NCBI RefSeq assembly: GCF_003999195.1
Contig: NZ_RJVR01000179.1
Coordinates: 1 to 64,000 of the forward strand
Reading direction: 5' to 3'
From: Streptomyces soli
GTDB taxonomy: Bacteria > Actinomycetota > Actinomycetes > Streptomycetales > Streptomycetaceae
Length of the DNA stretch: 64,000 nt
The notes beneath the pieces are model-generated. The model saw nothing but the letters and a program-made list of their open reading frames with translations, searched no databases and was not told where the DNA came from. The translations under genes and the position numbers were made by a program. Of the stretch, positions 1-5,842 are shown in pieces. Positions within the stretch are counted from its first letter, which is position 1. Every line of letters starts with the position of its first letter.

Positions 1-138
1 GTCCCCACGCGGCGCGGAGGCCGCGAGGGCCGCCGCGGTGACCGCCAGGCCCGCCGCCAGCGCCCTGCGCCGGGTCCGGACCGCCCGGCGGAATCGGTGC
101 CGCCCGCCGCCCGCCCGGATGGGCCCGAAGACCGGCAC
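1..138 (-). CDS. N-terminus of a membrane-anchored or exported protein (partial)
   Basis: Only the first 46 codons lie in the window and the gene runs off the left edge. The reading frame from a GTG at 138 gives an Arg-rich stretch (RRAVRTRRRALAAG) followed by an Ala/Leu/Val-rich hydrophobic segment, as in a signal anchor. This layout fits the SAF-domain (CpaB/RcpC-like) proteins that I recall near fmdB in Streptomyces, but no SAF residues are visible, so the family name is inference. No convincing ribosome binding site precedes the GTG. The start is uncertain. Confidence 0.4.
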   Translation of the reverse strand, partial: MPVFGPIRAGGGRHRFRRAVRTRRRALAAGLAVTAAALAASAPRGD

Positions 139-161
139 CCCACACGGCGGTGGGGGCACCG

Positions 162-179
162 CCCAGCCACCAGGCTGGG
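162..179. repeat. Dispersed palindromic intergenic repeat, copy 1
   Basis: CCCAGCC-acca-GGCTGGG forms a short hairpin followed by GGAGAGTCCCC. Closely related palindromes occur at 8655-8746, 36516-36600 and 40280-40317, always between genes. It is a member of the GC-rich intergenic repeats scattered through Streptomyces genomes. Confidence 0.6.
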
Positions 180-313
180 GGAGAGTCCCCGCCACACCCA
201 CTCGACCCACGCTGCTCTCAGGCAACGCGACCACCCCCTGTCCCTGCCGCTCGGCTGACTGATCTCCACCATGCCCCACGGCCCGGACATCCCGCAGCGA
301 GCCGCCCACCGCC

Positions 314-340
314 TGTGGATAACTCGCTGGTTGTGGATAA
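314..340 (+). promoter_or_regulatory. Pair of DnaA-box-like TGTGGATAA sequences
   Basis: TGTGGATAA occurs at 314-322 and again at 332-340, in the same orientation and 18 bp apart. Each is an exact complement of the classical DnaA box TTATCCACA. The pair lies in the 303-bp gene-free stretch before the HTH/flavin protein. No dnaA, dnaN or other oriC gene is near, so a regulatory or titration role is more likely than an origin. Functional relevance is inference. Confidence 0.35.
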
Positions 341-350
341 GTCGGTCACC

Positions 351-428
351 CGTTCGATAGACATTATGGGGCGACTCTGGTCAAGCCGCCGCTCGGGTGC
401 TCTGCTGGTAACAGACATTCGTTCGATA
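351..428 (+). repeat. CGTTCGATA direct repeat upstream of the HTH/flavin gene
   Basis: CGTTCGATA is present at 351-359 and 420-428. The second copy ends 16 bp before the start codon of the next gene. It is a possible operator for that gene's own HTH domain. GTTCGA also resembles half of an actinobacterial LexA box, but the second half is missing. Confidence 0.35.
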
Positions 429-444
429 CGCGGAGGCGGAGGTG

Positions 445-1092
445 ATGACCGTGCCCCACAAGACCGTGCCTCACAGGACGGCGCACCAGCCTGGGGACGT
501 CGGCCGTCGGGTGGCGCTGCGGCGCGAACAGCTGGGACTGACGCTGGAGGAGGTGGCGGCACGGGCCGGCATGGCACCGAGCTATGTGCAGTACGTGGAG
601 GAGCAGTCGGACACCATCGGGTCGAGCGCGCTGCTGCGGCTCGCCGCCGCGCTCCGCACGACCGGGAGGCAGCTGCTCGGCGTCGGCCCCGAGCATCCGG
701 CGGAGGCCCTCGCGCCGCCCCCTCAGACCGTCCTGCAGGAGATGGACCCGGCCGACTGCTGGAACCGCCTGGCCGAACACGGCGTCGGACGGCTCGCGTT
801 GGCCACGGACGACGGCCCCGCGGTCCTGCCGGTCAACTACGCGGTCATCGCCGGCGCGATCGTCTATCGGACCGAGTCAGGCGAGGCCCCGGCCGCCGCC
901 GTGGGCAGCGAGGTGGCCTTCGAGATCGACCAGGTCGACGAGGCGATCGCCGCCGGGTGGAGCGTGTTCGCCGTCGGCAAGGCCGAGCGCGTCACACCGT
1001 CCGAGGAGGAAGCTGCGGGAAAGCGGGACTTGTGGATACGCATCATCCCCGACCGGGTCAGTGGCTGCCTCATACGCGAGAGTCAGCAATGA
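445..1092 (+). CDS. XRE-type HTH / pyridoxamine 5'-phosphate oxidase-like fusion protein
   Basis: The first ~80 residues are an XRE/Cro-like helix-turn-helix ([20 protein letters not shown]...). Residues ~95-215 match the split-barrel fold of PNPOx-like flavin/F420-binding proteins ([21 protein letters not shown]). Together they suggest a cytoplasmic DNA-binding protein that senses a flavin or redox ligand; the ligand is unknown. Start: ATG at 445 is 8 nt after GGAGG (432-436); GTG at 442 is an in-frame alternative. The 3' end overlaps the convergent alcohol dehydrogenase gene by 23 bp. I recall such fusion proteins near stress and anaerobic-survival genes of actinobacteria, including alcohol dehydrogenases, as here. 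Confidence 0.85.
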   Translation: MTVPHKTVPHRTAHQPGDVGRRVALRREQLGLTLEEVAARAGMAPSYVQYVEEQSDTIGSSALLRLAAALRTTGRQLLGVGPEHPAEALAPPPQTVLQEMDPADCWNRLAEHGVGRLALATDDGPAVLPVNYAVIAGAIVYRTESGEAPAAAVGSEVAFEIDQVDEAIAAGWSVFAVGKAERVTPSEEEAAGKRDLWIRIIPDRVSGCLIRESQQ

Positions 1093-2083
1093 GCACGGCC
1101 GCCCCGTTGACCCGGCCCTCGGCCAGATCGGTGAGCGCCTGGTCGGCCCGGTTCAGCGAGTAGGGGGTGACGACGGCCCGGATCCCGATCCGGGCGGCCA
1201 GTGCGAGGAACTCCCGCCCGTCCTGCCGGGTGTTGGAGGTGACGCTGCGCAGCTGACGCTCCTGGAAGAGGTGGCGCTGGTAGTTCAGCACGGGGATGTC
1301 GGTGAGGTGGATCCCGGCGACCGCGAGTGTCCCGCCGCGGTCCAGGGCCTCCAGCGCCACGGGCACCAGGTCGCCCACCGGCGCGAAGAGGATCGCCGAG
1401 TCCAGCGGCTCCGGAGGCGCGTCGCGCGCGTCGCGTGCCGAGGCCGCGCCCAGCGACAGGGCGAGCACCCGGGCCGGCTCCGACCGGGTCAGCACATGGA
1501 CGGTGGCACCCTCGGCAATCGCGACCTGCGCGGCCAGGTGCGCCGACGCCCCGAAGCCGTAGATGCCGAGCCGCCCGCCAGGCGGCAGGTCGCTGCGGCG
1601 CAGTGCGCGGTAGCCGATGATCCCCGCGCAGAGCAGCGGCGCCAGCTGGGCCGGGTCCGGGCCATCCGGCAGCTCGTACGCGTACTCCTCGGGTGCGAGC
1701 GTGTAGTCGGCGAAGCCGCCGTCGGCGTCCCAGCCGGTGTAGACGGATTCGGGGCAGAGGTTCTCGTGGCCGGCCGTGCAGTAGCGGCAGATCCCGCAGG
1801 TGCCGCGCAGCCAGGCCACCCCGGCCCGGTCGCCCTCCCGGAAACGGGTGACCCCGGGCCCGGTGCCGATCACCCGGCCGACCACCTCGTGGCCGGGTAC
1901 GGTCTCGGGCCGCCGGGGCGGCAGGTCGCCCTCGGCGAGGTGCAGATCCGTCCGGCAGACCCCGCACGCCTCGACCCGCAGCAGCAACTCACCCGGCCCC
2001 GGCACCGGCACCGGGCGGCGCACCTTTACCAGGGGCTCCGTCACCATCCGCCCCGGCCGGTCCACGACCCACCCGCTCAGCAT
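1070..2083 (-). CDS. Zinc-dependent alcohol dehydrogenase (MDR family)
   Basis: This is a medium-chain zinc alcohol dehydrogenase, NAD(P)-dependent and cytosolic, oxidising alcohols or reducing aldehydes. Catalytic zinc ligands sit in GVCRTDLH (Cys) and PGHEVVG (His-Glu). The structural-zinc loop [15 protein letters not shown] has all four cysteines. The Rossmann part has the variant GFGASA rather than GxGGxG. Length (337 aa) is usual for the family. It is convergent with, and overlaps, the HTH/PNPOx gene. The pairing suggests a shared redox context but not co-transcription. The exact substrate cannot be read from the sequence. Confidence 0.9.
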   Translation of the reverse strand: MLSGWVVDRPGRMVTEPLVKVRRPVPVPGPGELLLRVEACGVCRTDLHLAEGDLPPRRPETVPGHEVVGRVIGTGPGVTRFREGDRAGVAWLRGTCGICRYCTAGHENLCPESVYTGWDADGGFADYTLAPEEYAYELPDGPDPAQLAPLLCAGIIGYRALRRSDLPPGGRLGIYGFGASAHLAAQVAIAEGATVHVLTRSEPARVLALSLGAASARDARDAPPEPLDSAILFAPVGDLVPVALEALDRGGTLAVAGIHLTDIPVLNYQRHLFQERQLRSVTSNTRQDGREFLALAARIGIRAVVTPYSLNRADQALTDLAEGRVNGAAVLIADSRV

Positions 2084-2125
2084 GCTTCCAGTCTGCGTCC
2101 TGACGCGGTTGGACGCCCGCGTTGA

Positions 2126-2167
2126 CCCGACCGAACCGACCGAACCGACCGAACCGACCGAACCGAC
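2126..2167. repeat. Tandem 9-bp repeat (ACCGAACCG)
   Basis: ACCGAACCG is repeated just over four times in perfect tandem in the intergenic space upstream of the alcohol dehydrogenase. It lies outside any supported gene. The copy number is likely to vary between strains by slippage. Confidence 0.8.
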
Positions 2168-2220
2168 CCACGCACCCCACCAACCCAGGGAGCATCGACT
2201 GTGATTTCCGTCACGACACG

Positions 2221-2259
2221 CGTTCGGGCCCCGCCGGACGAATCGGCGGGGCCCGAACG
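2221..2259. terminator. Long perfect hairpin downstream of the fmdB-like gene
   Basis: A 16-bp perfect inverted repeat (CGTTCGGGCCCCGCCG / CGGCGGGGCCCGAACG) with a 7-nt loop starts 22 bp past the stop of the minus-strand zinc-ribbon gene. There is no strong T-tract, which is common for Streptomyces terminators. Confidence 0.7.
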
Positions 2260-2281
2260 AAGAATCAGGCTGTGACGGGGC

Positions 2282-2593
2282 TCAGGCGGCCGAGCTGCCG
2301 GTCGACGAGCCGGTCCCGGCGCTGGAGGAGCTGGTGCTGCTCGGCGTGCTCGACGGCTTCGAGTCGCTGCTGCCAGCAGTGGCGGGCTTCGCCGCCGGGG
2401 TGGTGCCGGACGACGAGCTGCGGCTGTCGGTCCGGTAGAAGCCGGAGCCCTTGAAGACGACGCCGACCGCTGAGAAGACCTTGCGCAGGCGTCCGTCGCA
2501 CGCCGGGCACTCGGTGAGCGCGTCGTCGGTGAACTTCTGCACCACCTCGAGGCCCTCGCCACAATCGGTGCACTGGTACTGGTAGGTCGGCAC
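2282..2593 (-). CDS. FmdB-family zinc-ribbon protein
   Basis: 103 residues. The N-terminus MPTYQYQCTDCG begins the classic FmdB zinc ribbon with two CxxC knuckles (CTDCG near residue 8 and CPACDG near residue 30), followed by the family's FKGSGFY motif. The C-terminal half is a low-complexity Ser/Thr/Ala tail. FmdB proteins were first linked to formamidase/amidase regulation; their biochemical role is unknown. GTG start at 2593 follows a strong AGGAGG. The leader contains a CIRCE-like operator (2603-2629), suggesting heat-shock control by HrcA. The long hairpin at 2221-2259 closes the gene. Confidence 0.88.
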   Translation of the reverse strand: MPTYQYQCTDCGEGLEVVQKFTDDALTECPACDGRLRKVFSAVGVVFKGSGFYRTDSRSSSSGTTPAAKPATAGSSDSKPSSTPSSTSSSSAGTGSSTGSSAA

Positions 2594-2602
2594 TTGCTCC
2601 TC

Positions 2603-2629
2603 CTGGCACTCTCACTCAGTGAGTGCTAA
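2603..2629 (-). promoter_or_regulatory. CIRCE-like HrcA operator in the fmdB leader
   Basis: The HrcA operator consensus is TTAGCACTC-N9-GAGTGCTAA. Here the plus strand reads CTGGCACTC (2603-2611), exactly 9 nt, then GAGTGCTAA (2621-2629). The right arm matches 9/9 and the left arm 7/9. It sits in the 5' leader just ahead of the ribosome binding site, the usual place for CIRCE. Binding by HrcA is inference. Confidence 0.7.
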
Positions 2630-2659
2630 CGACGGTCAATAGTGCAGCATTCCGCGTCG

Positions 2660-3964
2660 TCAGTCCACTGTGGCCGGAACTTGGTGACCGATCCCACGGG
2701 CCACGACCCGGCCGGCGGGCCGCCGGGCGAGCCGGCCGCGCAGCGCGACCACCGTGGCCAGGGCCAGGGCTGTGCCCGCCAGGGGCACCACGAACCCGGC
2801 ACTGGCACCGAAACCGTCGGCCAGCTGACCGGCGACGGTGACCGCCGCGGCCTGCCCCAGGGCGACCGAGCCGGTGAGCCAGGTGAAGGCCTCGGTGCGG
2901 GCGGTCGCCGGGACCAGGCCCTCGACCAGGGTGAAGCCGGTGATCAGCGCCGGAGCGATACACAGGCCGACCAGCAGCCCGGCGGCGCCCATCAACGGCA
3001 CCGAGTGGACGGCCCACAGGGCCGAGGCGGCCAGAGTCAGGGCGGCGTAGCCGACGAGCAGGCGGCGGCGGGGACCGGTCTTCCAGGCGATGGCACCGCA
3101 GACGATGCCGGCGAGCATGTTGCCGGCCGCGAAGATCCCGTAGAGCACGCCGCTGATCCCCGGTTGCCCGGCCTCATGTGCGAAGGCGGTCAGCGAGACC
3201 TGCATGCCGCCGAAGACCGCGCCGATGCCGAGGAAGGCCGCGGCCAGCACCCGCACACCCGGGACGGTCAGCGCCGAGGCACGCTTCTCGCGGGCGGCCC
3301 CGTCGGCCCCGGCTTCCTCGGCGACGCGGTTCGGTACGGGCTGGGTGCGGCGCTGAGCCGCGAACAGCAGCCCGCCGGCCAGCGTCAGCGAGGCCTCGGC
3401 GACCAGACCGGCCGCCGGGTGCACCCCGGCGCACAGCGCGGTGGCCAGCACCGGGCCGATGACGAAGGTGAACTCGTCCGTCACCGACTCGAAGGCCGCC
3501 GCGGTCTGCATCAGCGGTGATCCGGAGTCCAGCGTCGCCGCCCACCGGGCCCGCACCATCGGCCCGACCTGCGGCACTGAGGCACCCGCCGGCACCGCGG
3601 CCACGAACAGCGCCCACAGCGGGGCGTGCGCCAGCGCCAGCACGGCCAGCAGCGCCACCGACGCCGCGTGCACCAGCACACCCGGCACCAGCACCGCGCC
3701 CTGCCCGTAGCGGTCGGCGAGCTTGCCGCTCTGCGGCGCGAACAACGCCATGGCGACGCCCGTTGCAGCGGCGACCGCGCCCGCCATGCCGAAGGAGCCC
3801 GTCGTGTGCTCGACGAGCAGCACGATGCCGATGGTCAGCATCGCGAAGGGCTGCCGGGCCGCGAAGCCGGGCAGCAGGAAGCCCCACGCGCCGGGCGTGC
3901 GCAGCAGTTGCCCGTATCCGGGCTTGGACCCCTCTCGGGGCGAACGAGTGACCGTGGATGCCAC
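2660..3964 (-). CDS. MFS transporter
   Basis: A 434-residue integral membrane protein with about 12 hydrophobic segments. The loop after TM2 reads GKLADRYG, close to the MFS motif A (GxLaDrxGrkxxl), and a second half-repeat begins near residue 215. It probably exports small hydrophobic compounds or drugs; the substrate is not readable. I take the GTG at 3964 (VASTVTRS) as the start because the frame upstream to 4099 encodes an Arg/Pro-rich leader atypical for MFS proteins, and GGAAAGG lies upstream. The same strand carries the cation antiporter just upstream. Confidence 0.8.
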   Translation of the reverse strand: MASTVTRSPREGSKPGYGQLLRTPGAWGFLLPGFAARQPFAMLTIGIVLLVEHTTGSFGMAGAVAAATGVAMALFAPQSGKLADRYGQGAVLVPGVLVHAASVALLAVLALAHAPLWALFVAAVPAGASVPQVGPMVRARWAATLDSGSPLMQTAAAFESVTDEFTFVIGPVLATALCAGVHPAAGLVAEASLTLAGGLLFAAQRRTQPVPNRVAEEAGADGAAREKRASALTVPGVRVLAAAFLGIGAVFGGMQVSLTAFAHEAGQPGISGVLYGIFAAGNMLAGIVCGAIAWKTGPRRRLLVGYAALTLAASALWAVHSVPLMGAAGLLVGLCIAPALITGFTLVEGLVPATARTEAFTWLTGSVALGQAAAVTVAGQLADGFGASAGFVVPLAGTALALATVVALRGRLARRPAGRVVARGIGHQVPATVD

Positions 3965-4143
3965 GGCCGGGCCTTTCCGCCGCCTGGTAGCGGGCCCCGG
4001 CACTTCAGGGGCTGCGCCGAGAGCTGTCCTCTCGCGCCGTACCGGGGTAGATACCGGGTCGCTACCCGGCCGCCAAGCGGTGTTGCGCCAGCTCTTCATC
4101 AGACAGAGTTGGTGTTTCCATCACGTTTCAACAGCCACCTACC

Positions 4144-5652
4144 CTAGCGTGTTCCGCTGTCCTCACGGCCGTCGGTCCCCAGCCATGTGGCGAGTTTCCC
4201 GCCACGTCCGATCGCCCGCAGTCGCGCCTCCGTCTCGTCGCGGACCGGGTCGGTCGCCACCACGAGCAGTTCGTCCCCCCGGCGCAGCACCGTCGTGGGC
4301 AGCGGCACAAAGCTCTTCCCGTCGCGTACGACCAGCGTCACACCGGCCCCGGCGGGCAGCCGCAGCTCGCTGACCTCCACGCCGTGCATCCGTGAGGCCT
4401 CGGGGATCTGGACCGACAGCAGATGCCCCCGCAGCCGTTCCAGCGGGGCCGACTCGATGCCCAGGTCGGAAGCCGCCTCAGCGTCGCCGAGCCGCAGCCG
4501 CCGCGCCAGCCACGGCAGCGTAGGACCCTGAACCAGGGTGTATACGATCACCAGCAGGAAGACGATGTTGAAGATCCGGCGGCTCTCCGCCACTCCCGAC
4601 ACCATCGGGATCGTCGCCAGCACGATCGGCACCGCCCCGCGCAGCCCCGCCCATGACACCAGCGCCTGCTCCCGCCACGGCGTACGGAAGGGCGCCAGGC
4701 TCAGCAGCACCGACACCGGCCGCGCCAACGCCGTCAGCACCAGGCCGACCACCACCGCCGGCCAGAGGTCGTCGCCCAGCTCATGCGGGGTCACCAGCAG
4801 CCCCAGCAGCACGAACAGGCCGATCTGGGCTATCCACGCCAGACCCTCCGCGAAGCCCCGCGTCGCCGGCCCGTGCGGCAGCTTGGCATTGCCCAGCACC
4901 AGCGAGGCCACGTACACCGCCAGGAAGCCCGAGCCGTGCGCCAGCGCCCCGCCCGCGTATGCCAGCACCGTGATCGCCATGACCGCGATCGGGTACAGAC
5001 CGGAGGCCGGCAGCGCCAGATGCCGCATCGCGTACGCGCCCAGGAAGCCGAGCGCCAGCCCGATCGCCGCGCCGATCGCCAACTCCAGCACGATCTCGCC
5101 GAGCAGGACGTACCAGTGGTCGATGTGTCCGGTGGTGGAGAAGGCGAGGACGAGAATGACGACCGGCGCGTCATTGAAGCCCGACTCCGCCTCCAGCAGA
5201 CCCGTCAGCCGGGAAGGCAGCGGCACCCGCCGCAGCACCGAGAAGACCGCCGCCGCGTCCGTGGACGACACCACCGCGCCGATGATGAGCGACTGCCGCC
5301 AGTCCAGGTCCACCAGATAGTGCGCCGCAGCCGCTGTGATGCCCACGCTGACCGCGACGCCGACCGTCGCCAGAACGGCCGCCGCCGGCACCGCCGGCCT
5401 GATCTCCCGCCAGTGCGTGCCGAGACCGCCCTCCCCCAGGATCACCACGAGTGCCGCATATCCCAGCACTTGGGTCAGCTCGGCGTTGTCGAAGCGCACC
5501 CCTAGCCCGTCCTGCCCTATGGCGACGCCGATGCCCAGGTAGATGAGCAGACTGGGCAACCCGCTGCGCGACGAAAGACGCACCGCGACCACCGCGATGA
5601 GCAGTACCGCCGCGCACACCAGCAGGAGTTCGTTGAGCCGGTCGACAGACAG
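4144..5652 (-). CDS. CPA1-type potassium/proton antiporter with TrkA-C domain
   Basis: A membrane antiporter of the NhaP2/CvrA type. About 12 TM segments fill residues 1-390. The ion-binding region has VVSSTDAAAVFSVL and ESGFNDAPV, typical of CPA1 exchangers. A C-terminal RCK/TrkA-C domain (residues ~415-490, LRLPAGAGVTLVVRDG) should gate transport by nucleotide or ion sensing. The first ATG/GTG/TTG in frame is GTG 5619, but it removes the conserved N-terminus. A CTG at 5652 gives SVDRLNELLLV, as in relatives, and is preceded 7 nt upstream by GGAAGGA, so I start there. This is a rare CTG start. Confidence 0.85.
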   Translation of the reverse strand: MSVDRLNELLLVCAAVLLIAVVAVRLSSRSGLPSLLIYLGIGVAIGQDGLGVRFDNAELTQVLGYAALVVILGEGGLGTHWREIRPAVPAAAVLATVGVAVSVGITAAAAHYLVDLDWRQSLIIGAVVSSTDAAAVFSVLRRVPLPSRLTGLLEAESGFNDAPVVILVLAFSTTGHIDHWYVLLGEIVLELAIGAAIGLALGFLGAYAMRHLALPASGLYPIAVMAITVLAYAGGALAHGSGFLAVYVASLVLGNAKLPHGPATRGFAEGLAWIAQIGLFVLLGLLVTPHELGDDLWPAVVVGLVLTALARPVSVLLSLAPFRTPWREQALVSWAGLRGAVPIVLATIPMVSGVAESRRIFNIVFLLVIVYTLVQGPTLPWLARRLRLGDAEAASDLGIESAPLERLRGHLLSVQIPEASRMHGVEVSELRLPAGAGVTLVVRDGKSFVPLPTTVLRRGDELLVVATDPVRDETEARLRAIGRGGKLATWLGTDGREDSGTR

Positions 5653-5717
5653 GAGATGGTCCTTCCACTGGGCCGGGACAGGGGAGGGGCACGAAGTTCG
5701 GCTGGAAGTTCGTTGCC

Positions 5718-5735
5718 TTACCTAATATTTTACCT
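5718..5735 (-). promoter_or_regulatory. AT-rich divergent promoter region with TTACCT direct repeat
   Basis: TTACCT occurs at 5718-5723 and 5730-5735 around an AT-rich core unusual for this genome. On the minus strand the core reads TAAAAT (5732-5727), a good -10 for the antiporter. The neighbouring TTAGGTAAGGC resembles half an iron-regulator (DtxR/DmdR) box, but the other half is poor. The regulator is unknown. Confidence 0.4.
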
Positions 5736-5842
5736 GCACTTGAGACTTGGGCGATCTCGGTGACTCCGCGTAGGGGACACCCAGGCGCTACGCCTATGGT
5801 GTGACCCAGCAATCGGTCCACCCTGCCCCTCGAAGGACATCG

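Noticed and set aside
314-340. Chromosomal replication origin
   Set aside because: Only two DnaA-like boxes, not the many boxes of a Streptomyces oriC, and no dnaA, dnaN or rpmH nearby.
584-2125. 513-residue plus-strand open frame
   Set aside because: It is a shadow of the HTH/PNPOx gene and the antisense of the alcohol dehydrogenase; no homology, Arg/Pro-rich composition and no ribosome binding site.
5801-5842. GTG 5801 as the acylase start
   Set aside because: No ribosome binding site, and the added residues are not signal-like; ATG 5843 has GAAGGA and directly precedes the basic N-region of the signal anchor.
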